A stretch of DNA of 64,000 nt from Oerskovia jenensis (GTDB lineage: Bacteria; Actinomycetota; Actinomycetes; Actinomycetales; Cellulomonadaceae), in contig NZ_JAFBBO010000001.1 in the NCBI RefSeq assembly GCF_016907235.1, forward strand, positions 2,170,001 to 2,234,000, written 5' to 3'. A program made the position numbers and the translations under genes. Positions 1-8,479 of this stretch are shown one piece after another. The notes beneath the pieces are model-generated. The model was given only the letters and a program-made list of their open reading frames with translations, had not been told where the DNA came from and did no database searches. The stretch's first letter is position 1. Every line of letters starts with the position of its first letter.

Positions 1-392
1 TGCTCGCCTCGGAGATCCTCGCGACCACGGGGAGGACCCCGTCGCAGCACCACGCCCGGCTCGTCGAGCAGTACGGCGAGTCCTGGTACGCCCGCGTCGA
101 CGCCCCGGCCTCGCTCGAGGAGAAGTCCGCGCTGGCGAAGCTCAGCCCCGAGCAGGTCACGTCGACGACGCTCGCGGGCGAGGAGATCACCGCGAAGCTG
201 ACCACGGCGCCAGGCAACGGTGCGGCGATCGGCGGCCTCAAGGTCACCACGGAGAACGCGTGGTTCGCGGCGCGCCCCTCGGGCACGGAGAACGTGTACA
301 AGATCTACGCCGAGTCGTTCGTCTCGGCCGAGCACCTGACGCAGGTGCAGGACGAGGCCAAGCAGGTCGTCTCGGACGCCCTGGGCGGCTGA
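1..392 (+). CDS. pgm: Phosphoglucomutase (alpha-D-glucose-phosphate specific), C-terminal part
   Basis: The gene enters from the left edge; only the last 129 or so codons are present (frame starting at base 3, stop TGA 390-392). It would interconvert glucose-1-phosphate and glucose-6-phosphate in the cytoplasm. The visible part is the C-terminal domain of the phosphohexomutase family, including the phosphate-binding loop RPSGTENVYKIYAES about 30 residues from the end, preceded by the GGLKV..NAWFAARPSGTE context typical of bacterial Pgm. Catalytic serine and metal-binding loop lie outside the window. A 12-bp GC hairpin 16 bases after the stop ends transcription. Family call is firm; gene length is unknown. 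Confidence 0.9.
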   Translation, partial: LASEILATTGRTPSQHHARLVEQYGESWYARVDAPASLEEKSALAKLSPEQVTSTTLAGEEITAKLTTAPGNGAAIGGLKVTTENAWFAARPSGTENVYKIYAESFVSAEHLTQVQDEAKQVVSDALGG

Positions 393-407
393 CGCGCGGG
401 GCGAGGT

Positions 408-437
408 GCCCGACGGCGGCGCGCACCGCCGTCGGGC
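408..437 (+). terminator. GC hairpin terminator of the CCCGACGGCG family
   Basis: Perfect 12-bp inverted repeat (408-419 with 426-437, 6-base loop) just after the pgm stop. It has no strong T-run. Its arm GCCCGACGGCGG is the commonest palindromic repeat in the window. Confidence 0.7.
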
Positions 438-602
438 CTCCTGCCTTCCCGCAGCCCCCTTGCTCCGTATCACGTGGCGGCGGCCCCGACGCCCGCCGTC
501 GGCTATCTCACATGGGCACTTCGCACCATCAGAAACACGGTCTGCCGCCGATCTCTACTCCTAGTATCGAAGTCGTTCCCTCGTCGATCCTCTGGAGTCC
601 CC

Positions 603-1310
603 ATGCGCACGTCACGAGCAGCTCTCGCGCTGCCCCTCGCCCTCGCCGCCGTCCTCGGCCTGTCCGCCTGCGCGGGTGACGACGCCCCCGAGGAGACCAC
701 CTCGGCCTCGACGAGCGTCGAGAAGCCGGCCACGGAGGAGACCCCCGCGGAGGAGGAGACCGAGGCAGGGTCCGCCGCCACGGGCGACAAGCCCGCCTGG
801 GGCGCGTCGAACGAGGTCGTCGGCACCAAGCTCGGCACGGCCGAGGGCGACGGCTTCACGGTGGACGTCTACCAGGTGAGCACCGCGACCGCGACGAAGA
901 CCGGCCAGTTCGCGGACGAGTCGGGCAAGCCGATCCTCAACCCGGGCGACCCGCTCGTGTTCGTCAACTACGTCCTGACCAACACGGGGGACGCCGACCT
1001 GCCCCTGAGCTACACGATCGTGGGCGTCGACGCCCGCTACGCCGACTGGCCCTACATGCAGGGCATGGACAGCATCGTCGACTCGGCCCTCTTCGAGGCG
1101 GCCGGTGTCGTCGACTCCCCGATCGCGCCGGGCTCGGGCGAGGCGCCGTTCGTCCTCGCTCCGGGGCAGTCCGTGGCCTACGGCGAGAACTTCAAGCACC
1201 AGCCCGGCTCGCCCATCGAGTTCGAGGTCACGCTGACCCCGGCCGACGCCGCGGGCGACCTGGTCCACGACCTGCGCCAGGAGGTCACGCTCTCCGCGAC
1301 CATCGCCTGA
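603..1310 (+). CDS. Secreted lipoprotein of unknown function
   Basis: 235 aa. I chose ATG 603 because it starts a classic lipoprotein signal: MRTSR, a hydrophobic Ala/Leu stretch and lipobox LSAC at residues about 19-22. A longer in-frame reading exists upstream but lacks signal features. After the lipid-anchored Cys comes an acidic, Thr/Glu-rich linker (residues about 25-60). A beta-rich domain follows (about 70-235) with phrases such as NPGDPLVFVNYVLTNTGD, resembling actinobacterial extracytoplasmic domains of unknown function that carry a 'novel protein domain' immunoglobulin-like fold. It would sit on the outer face of the membrane. No operon partner; it ends at a strong hairpin shared with the convergent GNAT gene. 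Function not assigned. Confidence 0.8.
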   Translation: MRTSRAALALPLALAAVLGLSACAGDDAPEETTSASTSVEKPATEETPAEEETEAGSAATGDKPAWGASNEVVGTKLGTAEGDGFTVDVYQVSTATATKTGQFADESGKPILNPGDPLVFVNYVLTNTGDADLPLSYTIVGVDARYADWPYMQGMDSIVDSALFEAAGVVDSPIAPGSGEAPFVLAPGQSVAYGENFKHQPGSPIEFEVTLTPADAAGDLVHDLRQEVTLSATIA

Positions 1311-1322
1311 CCCGGGCGCACC

Positions 1323-1369
1323 CCGAGCGGGGCGGGCTCTCGTCACCGACGAGGGCCCGCCCCGCTCGG
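1323..1369. terminator. Bidirectional hairpin terminator
   Basis: Perfect 15-bp GC stem (1323-1337 with 1355-1369) between the convergent lipoprotein and acetyltransferase genes; it can end transcription from both sides. Confidence 0.75.
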
Positions 1370-1390
1370 TCGTTCACGGGACGGCAGGCG

Positions 1391-1690
1391 TCAGCGCGCG
1401 ACCAGGTCCTGGTACTCCTCGTGGAGCTGCACGAACGCCCGGATGAACGGGCACAGCGGGACGACCTTCTGCCCCGAGGCCCGGACCTGGTCGAGCGCCC
1501 CGCGCGCGAGGGTCGATCCGACGCCGTGGCCCGCGTACGCGTCGTCGACCTCGGTGTGCGTGAACACGACCTGCCCGGGTTGTCGCACGTACGCGGAGAA
1601 GCCCGCCACCTCCCCCTCGGGGGTGCGTGCCTCGAACCGCTCCTCGGCCGGGTTGTCGACGACCGCGATCTCCTGCGTCTGCTCGCTCAC
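1391..1690 (-). CDS. Small GNAT-type N-acetyltransferase (COG2388 type)
   Basis: 99 aa, a normal length for the short stand-alone GNAT proteins of the COG2388/YjdJ type. Acetyl-CoA binding is suggested by GHGVGSTLARGAL around residues 55-67. The family end motif VVPLCPFIRAFVQLHEEY, with its conserved Cys, lies at about residues 76-93. The N-terminal half contains the expected beta strands (RFEARTPEGEVAGFSAYV). Substrate is unknown for most members. The gene is divergent from the following MFS gene, whose GTG start is 144 bases away. Confidence 0.85.
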   Translation of the reverse strand: MSEQTQEIAVVDNPAEERFEARTPEGEVAGFSAYVRQPGQVVFTHTEVDDAYAGHGVGSTLARGALDQVRASGQKVVPLCPFIRAFVQLHEEYQDLVAR

Positions 1691-1833
1691 CCGTTCATCA
1701 TGCGGGCCGCGATCGGTTCGCGCGCGCCCGGTGGAGCGGTGACACTCGGTACGTGCCGGTGTGGGACCGGCACGGGCCGGGCGCGCGCTGGACAGGCGCC
1801 GTCGACCGGGGCAACGGATGGGAGAATGGCACG

Positions 1834-3114
1834 GTGGTACAAGACCCCTCTCGCGCAGCGGCAGACGACTCCCGCAACCCCTACCGCGTCGTCCTCAGCA
1901 AGCCGGGGGCGCTGAACTTCTCGGCCGCCGCCGTCGTCGCGAGGCTCCCGATGTCCATGGTCGGCATCGGCATCGTCCTGATGATCCAGGGCATCTACGG
2001 CTCGTACGCGCTGGCAGGTCGCGTGTCCGCGGCCTACGTCATCGCGCAGGCCATCGCCTCGCCGCAGATCGCGCGCTACGTCGACCGCGTCGGCCAGGCC
2101 AAGGTCATGCGCCCGCTGCTCGTCGTGAGCACGCTCGGGCTCGTCGGGCTCATCCTGTCCGCCGTCAACCAGGCCCCCGAGATCTGGCTCTACGTGAGCG
2201 CCGTCGTCGCGGGCGCGAGCATCGGCTCGTACGGCTCGATGGTCCGCGCGCGCTGGAGCCACGCCGTCAAGGATCCGCGACAGCTCCACACCGCCTACTC
2301 CCTGGAGTCCGCGCTCGACGAGCTCGTGTTCGTCGTGGGCCCCGTCCTCGCGACGCTGCTCGCGACCGAGGTCACCGACTCCGCGGGCATCATCGTCCCT
2401 GCGGTCGCGGCCGTCGTGGGCGGCGTCTGGTTCCTGTCGCAGCGCCGCACCGAACCCCCCGTGATCCCGGTCGTCCCGGGCGTCAAGCACGGGTCGGCGA
2501 TGCGATCGCCCGGCATGATCGTGCTCGCCGTGGTCTTCGTCGCGATGGGCTTCATCTTCGGCGCGACCGACGTCTCGACCATCGCGTTCGCCGAGGAGCA
2601 GGGGTCCAAGTCGGCGTCGGGCCTCATCCTTGCGGTCTTCGCGATGGGTTCGCTCATCTCGGGCCTGGCCTACGGCGCACGCCACTGGGTCTCGCCGCTG
2701 TGGAAGCGGTTCGCGATCGGCATGGTCGCGCTCGCCCTGGGCGTCTCGCTGTTCTTCGTGGTGACGTCGCTGCCCATGCTGGCCGTCGTCATGTTCGTCA
2801 CGGGCTTCACGATCGCCCCGACCCTCATCAACGGCAACGCCCTGGTCCAGAAGCTCGTGACCCCGCACCAGCTCACCGAGGGCCTCGCGTGGGTCGGTAC
2901 GTCGCTCGGGGTCGGTGTGTCGTTCGGGGCGTCGATCGCAGGCTCGCGCATCGACGCCGCGGGCGCGCACGCGGGGTTCCAGGTCGTCATGATCGCGGCG
3001 GGGCTCGCGGTCGTCGCGGTGCTCGCGTCGCTGCGGGTCCTGCGCCGGGACGCACCGCTGCCCAGCGGCACGGACCCCGTCGTCGACGACACCGTCGCCC
3101 CCGACGAGGCGTAG
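1834..3114 (+). CDS. MFS transporter
   Basis: 426 aa, twelve predicted membrane segments, typical size for a major-facilitator permease of the inner membrane. I prefer GTG 1834 (VVQDPSRAAADD) because GGAGA at 1820-1824 is a suitable ribosome site and the longer upstream reading overlaps the GNAT gene and is Arg/Pro-rich. The first helix begins at FSAAAVVARLPMSMVGIG; the loop after TM2 has the MFS-like pattern IARYVDRVGQAKVMRP; a charged cytoplasmic tail ends DDTVAPDEA. The family includes uncharacterised drug/metabolite exporters of actinobacteria. Substrate cannot be told from sequence. It appears monocistronic. Confidence 0.85.
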   Translation: MVQDPSRAAADDSRNPYRVVLSKPGALNFSAAAVVARLPMSMVGIGIVLMIQGIYGSYALAGRVSAAYVIAQAIASPQIARYVDRVGQAKVMRPLLVVSTLGLVGLILSAVNQAPEIWLYVSAVVAGASIGSYGSMVRARWSHAVKDPRQLHTAYSLESALDELVFVVGPVLATLLATEVTDSAGIIVPAVAAVVGGVWFLSQRRTEPPVIPVVPGVKHGSAMRSPGMIVLAVVFVAMGFIFGATDVSTIAFAEEQGSKSASGLILAVFAMGSLISGLAYGARHWVSPLWKRFAIGMVALALGVSLFFVVTSLPMLAVVMFVTGFTIAPTLINGNALVQKLVTPHQLTEGLAWVGTSLGVGVSFGASIAGSRIDAAGAHAGFQVVMIAAGLAVVAVLASLRVLRRDAPLPSGTDPVVDDTVAPDEA

Positions 3115-3400
3115 CCTCCCACCCGCCGCCCTGGGACGGGGTCGCCCTCGCCCGGGTGCCCGTCCCGACGGCGCCGCTCACCTCCGGCCGCCCCTCGCCC
3201 GGGCGGGCACTCCCACGCCCGACGACGCCACGCACCCGGGGCGAGTCCCGCACCCGGGGGCTCCCGGCACCGGGCGGGCGCCGACCGTGACGCGGACCTG
3301 ACACCCGGACGTGACGAGGGGAACGTTGCCAGCGGCTGCACTCGGCGCGCTTCCGGCGCACGATGGAAAGATCCCCATCCCCTCGTGCGGAGGTACTCCC

Positions 3401-5188
3401 ATGGCACTCGGACTCGGTCGCCCCCAGGACAAGCGCAGCAGGACGGTCGCCGACCTGCTCGTCGCGCAGCTCATCGAGGCGGGGGTCGAACGCATCTACG
3501 GGATCGTGGGCGACAGCCTCAACCCCGTGGTCGACGCGGTCCGGCGCAGCCAGAAGGGGAAGGGCAAGGGCATCGAGTGGGTGCACGTGCGCCACGAGGA
3601 GACGGCCGCGTTCGCCGCCGCGGCCGAGGCCGAGATCACCGGGAAGCTCGCGGTGTGCGCGGGCTCGTGCGGGCCCGGCAACCTGCACCTCATCAACGGC
3701 CTCTACGACGCCAACCGCTCCAAGGTGCCGGTCCTCGCGATCGCGAGCCACATCCCGAGCGCGCAGATCGGGACGAGCTTCTTCCAGGAGACCCACCCCG
3801 ACCGCCTGTTCACCGAGTGCTCGGTGTACTCCGAGATGATCTCGTCGGCCACCCAGGCACCCCGCGTCATCAACTCCGCGATCCACCACGCCTACGGTGC
3901 CCCGGGCGTCTCGGTCCTGACCATCCCGGGAGACGTCGCGGACCTCGACGCCGCGGCCGAGGTCATCGACGTCGCGGTCCACCCGGCCAGGCCGCGGATC
4001 ATCCCCGACCCCGACGCGCTGCGGACCCTGGCCGACGCGATCAACGCGGCGAAGAAGGTCACGATCTTCGCCGGGGTGGGCACCCGCGGCGCGCACGACG
4101 ACGTGATCGCGCTCGCCGACAAGATCGCCGCGCCGATCGGCCACTCGCTGCGCGGCAAGGAGTGGATCCAGTACGACAACCCGTTCGACGTCGGGATGAG
4201 CGGGCTCCTGGGGTACGGCGCGGCGCACGACGCGATGCAGGAGGCCGACCTCCTGGTCCTGCTCGGCACCGACTTCCCGTACGACCAGTTCCTGCCGGAC
4301 TCCGTGCGCACCGCGCAGGTCGACACCGACCCCACGCACCTGGGCCGTCGGACGCGGCTCGACGTGGCCGTGGTCGGCGACGTGGGCGAGACCGTACGGC
4401 TCCTGCTGCCGCTCGTGAACACGGCCAAGAACCGCTCGTTCCTCGACGGCATGGTCGCCAAGCACGAGAAGTCCATGACGGGCGTGGTCGGGGCGTACAC
4501 CAAGGACGTCGAGAAGCACTCGCCCATCCACCCCGAGTACGTCGCCGACCTCCTGGACCAGGAGGCCGCCGACGACGCGGTCTTCACCGTGGACACGGGC
4601 ATGTGCAACGTGTGGGCCGCCCGGTACATCAGCCCCAACGGCAAGCGCCGCGTGATCGGCTCGTTCCTGCACGGGTCCATGGCCAACGCGGTGCCGCACG
4701 CGATCGGCGTCGCGGCCGCCCAGCCGGACCGCCAGGTCGTCGCCATGGCGGGCGACGGCGGGCTCTCGATGCTGCTCGGCGAGCTCATCACGATCAAGGC
4801 CTACGAGCTGCCCGTGAAGATCGTGCTGTTCGACAACGCGAGCCTGGGCATGGTGCGCCTCGAGATGCTCGTCGACGGGCTGCCCATGTTCGGCACCGAG
4901 TCGCCGCACATCGACTACGCCGCCGTGGCCAACGCGATCGGGATCCCCTCGGTGCGGGTCGAGCGGGCCAAGGACGTGCGGGGCGCGCTGCGCGGGGCTC
5001 TCTCCCGCCCCGGCCCCGCACTGGTCGACGTCGTGACCGACCCGCGGGCCCTGTCCCTGCCCCCGACCATCACGGCCGGGCAGGTGCGCGGCTTCGCGGT
5101 CGCGATGAGCAAGGAGATCCTGGGCGGCGGCATGGGCGAGGTCGTGTCGATGGCGCGGTCGAACCTGAGGAACGTGCCGCGTCCGTAG
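3401..5188 (+). CDS. poxB: Pyruvate dehydrogenase (quinone), PoxB type
   Basis: 595 aa, thiamine-diphosphate enzyme converting pyruvate to acetate and CO2 while passing electrons through FAD to membrane quinone (menaquinone expected here). ATG 3401 follows GCGGAGG at a good distance. Domains in order: N-terminal PYR domain with catalytic-glutamate motif RHEETAAFAA near residue 66 and the strongly PoxB-like CAGSCGPGNLHLINGL; central FAD/Rossmann domain (about 190-340); PP domain with ThDP/Mg motif AGDGGLSMLLGE and N at FDNASLGMV. The C-terminal tail (EILGGGMGEVVSMARSNLR) resembles the membrane-activation peptide of E. coli PoxB. Monocistronic, followed by a hairpin repeat. Confidence 0.92.
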   Translation: MALGLGRPQDKRSRTVADLLVAQLIEAGVERIYGIVGDSLNPVVDAVRRSQKGKGKGIEWVHVRHEETAAFAAAAEAEITGKLAVCAGSCGPGNLHLINGLYDANRSKVPVLAIASHIPSAQIGTSFFQETHPDRLFTECSVYSEMISSATQAPRVINSAIHHAYGAPGVSVLTIPGDVADLDAAAEVIDVAVHPARPRIIPDPDALRTLADAINAAKKVTIFAGVGTRGAHDDVIALADKIAAPIGHSLRGKEWIQYDNPFDVGMSGLLGYGAAHDAMQEADLLVLLGTDFPYDQFLPDSVRTAQVDTDPTHLGRRTRLDVAVVGDVGETVRLLLPLVNTAKNRSFLDGMVAKHEKSMTGVVGAYTKDVEKHSPIHPEYVADLLDQEAADDAVFTVDTGMCNVWAARYISPNGKRRVIGSFLHGSMANAVPHAIGVAAAQPDRQVVAMAGDGGLSMLLGELITIKAYELPVKIVLFDNASLGMVRLEMLVDGLPMFGTESPHIDYAAVANAIGIPSVRVERAKDVRGALRGALSRPGPALVDVVTDPRALSLPPTITAGQVRGFAVAMSKEILGGGMGEVVSMARSNLRNVPRP

Positions 5189-5201
5189 GCGCCCGGCTCG
5201 T

Positions 5202-5258
5202 CGAGTGTGCAGCTCGGGCTGTTCGGACACGTTCCCAGCAGCCCGAGCTGCACGCTCG
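5202..5258. repeat. Dispersed palindrome, family B (GTGCAG-Y-TCGGG), intergenic
   Basis: 20-bp arms (5202-5221 and 5239-5258, one mismatch) between convergent poxB and a tetR gene. The arm CGAGTGTGCAGCTCGGGCTG matches, with a few changes, the arms at 17491-17549 and 60808-60864. It can act as a bidirectional terminator, but the conserved sequence marks it as a repeat family. Confidence 0.75.
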
Positions 5259-5340
5259 GCGTCCCACGCCCGGCGTCCCACGCCCGGCGCGTGGAGATCG
5301 GCCGGGGCCCGAGCCCTGCTCCGAGCCTGGGGACAGGCCC

Positions 5341-5934
5341 TCAGCGGGGGAGGTAGCGCACGAGCAGGTCGAGGTAGCCGTCGCGGTCGAAGTCCTCGAC
5401 GAGCGCCGCCTGGAGCATGCACCCCTGGCACGCGCTGACGAACAGCGGAGCCTGTTCGGCCGCGAGCGCGGCCGCCTCGGCCTCGCCGTGGCCGTTCGTG
5501 GTCCGGTGCCACACCGTGAGGTAGTCCTCGAAGGTCCGCAGGATGCGGTCGATGACACCCGCGGCGAGCTCGCGCAGCGCGGGGTCGGTCATGGCTTCTC
5601 CCCAGAGCTGGACGAGGATCCTGGGATCACGGAGCTCGCGCTGCACGCCGGTCATGAGGACCCGGACGACCTCGGCCGGGACCGGGAGCGGTTCGCTCGC
5701 GGCGAGCTTCTCGACGTCCAGGACCCGCGCGCCGACGATCCGGCTCGCCGTCTGGTGGACAAGCTCGGTCTTGCTCGCGAAGTAGCCGTAGATCGCGCCG
5801 GCCGACACCCCTGACTCGGCGATGATGTCCGCCATCGATGCGGCCTGGAACCCCTTGCGACGGAACACCCGCAGGGCGGCCTCGACGATCTCGTCGCGGC
5901 GCGCGGCTCGGTACTCCTCGGTCACTCTGGGCAC
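5341..5934 (-). CDS. TetR-family repressor
   Basis: 197 aa. The N-terminal helix-turn-helix (residues about 10-56) reads DEIVEAALRVFRRKGFQAASMADII then SGVSAGAIYGYFASKTEL, the standard TetR pattern; the rest is an all-helical ligand domain typical of the family. It is divergent from the membrane protein at 6027, with two copies of CGAACRTTCG in the 92-base gap, so it probably represses that gene and itself. The effector is unknown; an exported toxic or lipophilic compound is plausible because the target looks like an efflux-type permease. Confidence 0.9.
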   Translation of the reverse strand: MPRVTEEYRAARRDEIVEAALRVFRRKGFQAASMADIIAESGVSAGAIYGYFASKTELVHQTASRIVGARVLDVEKLAASEPLPVPAEVVRVLMTGVQRELRDPRILVQLWGEAMTDPALRELAAGVIDRILRTFEDYLTVWHRTTNGHGEAEAAALAAEQAPLFVSACQGCMLQAALVEDFDRDGYLDLLVRYLPR

Positions 5935-5949
5935 GGCCCCACCATAAAC

Positions 5950-6010
5950 CGAACGTTCGCTCTTGACAGGCGCGGGGAACGACCGCGAGTCTATAAAGAA
6001 CGAACATTCG
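5950..6010. promoter_or_regulatory. Two putative TetR operators
   Basis: Palindrome CGAACGTTCG at 5950-5959 and CGAACATTCG at 6001-6010 (embedded in AACGAACATTCGTTTT) lie 41 bases apart between the divergent tetR and permease genes. The right copy sits directly before the AAGGAG ribosome site (6015-6020) of the permease, as expected for a repressor site. Confidence 0.65.
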
Positions 6011-6026
6011 TTTTAAGGAGCCCGTC

Positions 6027-7094
6027 ATGACCACCAGTCCCACGCGCCCGGGCACCACCCCCTGGCACCGCACGCTCGCGCTCGCGCTCGGCCTCGTGAC
6101 CCTCGTGAGCGCACTGGTCCTGGCCTTCCTCTGGCCCTCGGTCACGGCCGACCCCCGGAACCTCCCCGTGGCCGTCGCAGGACCGCCCGAGCAGGTCGCC
6201 CAGGTCGAGGCCGGTCTCGACGCGAACGCCGCCGGCGTCCTCGACGTCACCGCCGTCACCGACCGCACCGAGGCCGTCGCGCTCGTCGAGGCGCGCGACG
6301 CGTACGGCGCGATCGTCCTGGGACCCACCCCGGAGGTCCTCACGGCCTCGGCCGCGAGCCCGGTCGTCGCCCAGCTCCTCGGGGAGCAGGCGAGCGCGCT
6401 CCAGGCCCAGGTCGACGCCGCAGCCGCCGCGCACGGAGCACCGGCCGGCGCGGCACCGACCGTCGTGGTGACCGACCTCGTGCCCCTCTCCCCTGACGAC
6501 GCCCGCGGCACGACCCTCGCCGCGGCCACGTTCCCGCTCGTGCTCGGCGGGCTCGTCGGCGGCGTCGCGATCGCCCTCACGGTGCGCGGCACGCGACGCC
6601 GCCTCGCGGGGCTCGGGGCCTACACGGTCGGCGGCGGGCTGGTGATCGCGGCGATCCTCCACGGTCTGGGGGGCCTGCACGGTCCGTTCCTCGCCGACTC
6701 CGCAGCGGTCGCACTCACGCTCCTCGGGATCTCGGGCACGATCGTCGGTGCCGCCGCACTGCTCGGGCGCCCCGGGATCGCGGTCGGGCCCGTGGTCTTC
6801 CTGCTCTTCGCGAACCCGATCTCGGCGGCCGCGATGCCCGTCGAGATGCTGCTGTCCCCGTGGGGGACCGTGGGGCAGTGGTTCCCACCCGGCGCGTCGG
6901 CGACCCTGCTGCGCTCGCTGTCGTACTTCCCGGGCGCCGACACGTCGTTCCCCTGGCTCGTCCTCGCCGGCTGGGCGGTGCTCGGCGTCGGGCTGGTGCT
7001 CGCCGGGTCGGCACGGGGCCGCACCTCTCGCGCCCCGGAGGCGAGTGCCGGCGCCGAGGCGCCCGCGGTCGACGCCCTGGCGACCGTGCGCTGA
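6027..7094 (+). CDS. ABC-2/YhgE-like membrane transport protein
   Basis: 355 aa. One N-terminal membrane helix (about 16-36), an extracytoplasmic Ala/Val-rich domain (about 40-165), then five to six hydrophobic helices (about 170-330) and a polar tail. This is the layout of ABC-2 permeases and of the YhgE/DUF3533 group, here without an encoded ATPase beside it. AAGGAG at 6015-6020 supports ATG 6027. Its promoter region carries two TetR palindromes, so it is probably induced by a small molecule sensed by the neighbouring TetR. Likely an inner-membrane exporter; the substrate is unknown and the family match is by architecture rather than a diagnostic motif. Confidence 0.7.
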   Translation: MTTSPTRPGTTPWHRTLALALGLVTLVSALVLAFLWPSVTADPRNLPVAVAGPPEQVAQVEAGLDANAAGVLDVTAVTDRTEAVALVEARDAYGAIVLGPTPEVLTASAASPVVAQLLGEQASALQAQVDAAAAAHGAPAGAAPTVVVTDLVPLSPDDARGTTLAAATFPLVLGGLVGGVAIALTVRGTRRRLAGLGAYTVGGGLVIAAILHGLGGLHGPFLADSAAVALTLLGISGTIVGAAALLGRPGIAVGPVVFLLFANPISAAAMPVEMLLSPWGTVGQWFPPGASATLLRSLSYFPGADTSFPWLVLAGWAVLGVGLVLAGSARGRTSRAPEASAGAEAPAVDALATVR

Positions 7095-7173
7095 GGATCG
7101 TCGGGGTGGGGGCCCTCGCGCCCCCACCCCGACCCCCTTCCGCCGTGACCGTCGAATCGATACGATCTCGTCC

Positions 7174-8280
7174 GTGCTCACCAAGATGACGGTCACCGAC
7201 GACCAGCTCGCCCGCCTCGTGTCCCCGCTCGGCGAGATCGCCGCCGCCGCTCCCCTGGACGGCGGGCTGTTCGCCTCGACGTTCCGGGTCGACCTCACGG
7301 ACGGCCGGCGCGTCGTCGTGAAGATCACGAGCGCCGACACGTCCCGCCTGCTGCGCTACGAGCACGGGATCCTCGGTACCGAGGAGACGGTGTACCGCCT
7401 CGTGGCCGACCGTCCTGACCTCCTGATGCCGCGCGTCGTCCACAGCGACTTCAGCCGGTCCGTGCTCGACGGCGACGCCCTGGTCGTCACGTTCCTCGAC
7501 GGCGCCGTGTGGAACACGCTGCCCCCGCTCGACGACGACGCGACGGCTCGGGTCCACCACGACCTCGGCGCGTTCATGGCCCGCCTGCACACCGTCACGG
7601 GCGACACGTTCGGCTACCCCGCCCCGGCGTCCGGGATGAGCGCCGCGACGTGGCCCCAGGCGTTCGGCCTCATGGTCGAGGCGCTGCTCGCCGACGCCGG
7701 GACCTGGGGCGTCGACCTCCCCGTCGAGGCCCTGCGGGCCGTGGTCGCACGCCACCACGACGCGCTCGCCGAGGTCACGGTGCCGCGCCTGGTCCACGCC
7801 GACCTGTGGCCCGGCAACCTGTTCCTGTCCGACGCGACGTCCGGGTCGCTCGACGCGCCCTCGCCTCCACGCCTGAGCGGCGTGATCGACACCGAGCGCT
7901 GCCTGTGGGCCGACCCCCTGTACGAGCTCGCGGGCGCCGACCAGCTCGGCCTCGGCCCTGTTCCGCCGGCCCTCGCCGCGGGCTACCGGGCGGCAGGCGG
8001 TCACCTCCCGGTCGACGAACCGTGGTTCGCGGCGCCCACCCCGGGTGAATTCCGGCCCGACGGCGTCGCACCGGACGGGAGCGACGCCGTCGGGCGGGTG
8101 CGTCCCGGGGCGAGCACGCTCGGGGCCGGTGACGTGCGCCTGCTCCTGTACCGCGCGTACATCAGCGCGGTGCTCGTGACCGAGGTCGTGCCGCGCGACT
8201 ACCAGGGCGAATGGGTCCAGGGCTACCGCGACACCGCCGCGGCGAACCTCGACGTGCTGCTGGACCAGCTCTCGCGCTGA
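7174..8280 (+). CDS. Aminoglycoside-phosphotransferase-fold kinase (APH family)
   Basis: About 368 aa. GTG 7174 or ATG 7186 are the candidate starts; neither has a clear ribosome site, so the message may be nearly leaderless. Kinase-like features: N-lobe VVVKITSAD with the ATP-binding Lys near residue 50, catalytic loop HADLWPGNLFL, and metal-binding IDTERCLWADP in place of the usual IDxE..GDP. The family phosphorylates small molecules (antibiotics, choline, fructosamine and others), so resistance should not be assumed. An in-frame 41-base palindrome (8055-8095) inserts RPDGVAPDGSDAVGR between two helices of the C-lobe. A family A hairpin ends the gene. Confidence 0.82.
   Translation: MLTKMTVTDDQLARLVSPLGEIAAAAPLDGGLFASTFRVDLTDGRRVVVKITSADTSRLLRYEHGILGTEETVYRLVADRPDLLMPRVVHSDFSRSVLDGDALVVTFLDGAVWNTLPPLDDDATARVHHDLGAFMARLHTVTGDTFGYPAPASGMSAATWPQAFGLMVEALLADAGTWGVDLPVEALRAVVARHHDALAEVTVPRLVHADLWPGNLFLSDATSGSLDAPSPPRLSGVIDTERCLWADPLYELAGADQLGLGPVPPALAAGYRAAGGHLPVDEPWFAAPTPGEFRPDGVAPDGSDAVGRVRPGASTLGAGDVRLLLYRAYISAVLVTEVVPRDYQGEWVQGYRDTAAANLDVLLDQLSR
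8055..8095. repeat. CCCGACGGCG palindrome inside the APH-like gene, read in frame
   Basis: Perfect 15-bp arms (8055-8069 with 8081-8095) around an 11-base loop. It is translated as part of a Gly/Asp/Pro-rich loop, with no frame break before or after. Confidence 0.8.
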
Positions 8281-8293
8281 CCCCCCGGCTCCT

Positions 8294-8335
8294 TGTCAGA
8301 ACCAGCGTGACCCCGAGGCCACGCTGGTTCTGACA
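8294..8335. repeat. Dispersed palindrome, family A (TGTCAGAACCAGCG), intergenic
   Basis: Perfect 16-bp arms (8294-8309 and 8320-8335, 10-base loop), 13 bases after the APH stop, so a likely terminator. The same arm recurs at 25705, 31104 and 31218. Confidence 0.8.
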
Positions 8336-8479
8336 CGAACGGGTCGCATGGGGAGGAGTGCCCATACCGTCCCAGGGCAGGGTTGAGTCACGCTAGAGTT
8401 CGGGCAAGTTCACGATCACGTCAAGTGTTCGGGCGACCCGTGCTCGGCGGCGCGACGTGACGACCCCTGGGGGTATGCG

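Noticed and set aside
2987-5512. 841-codon open frame antisense to poxB
   Set aside because: Composition is Arg/His/Asp/Val-biased and motif-free; it mirrors third-position GC of poxB on the other strand.
5963-5997. TTGACA and TATAAA before the ABC-2-like gene
   Set aside because: The spacing is 23 bases, too long for a normal sigma-70 promoter.
7174-8280. Calling the APH-fold kinase an antibiotic-resistance gene
   Set aside because: The fold covers many small-molecule kinases and the metal motif is non-standard; there is no resistance context.
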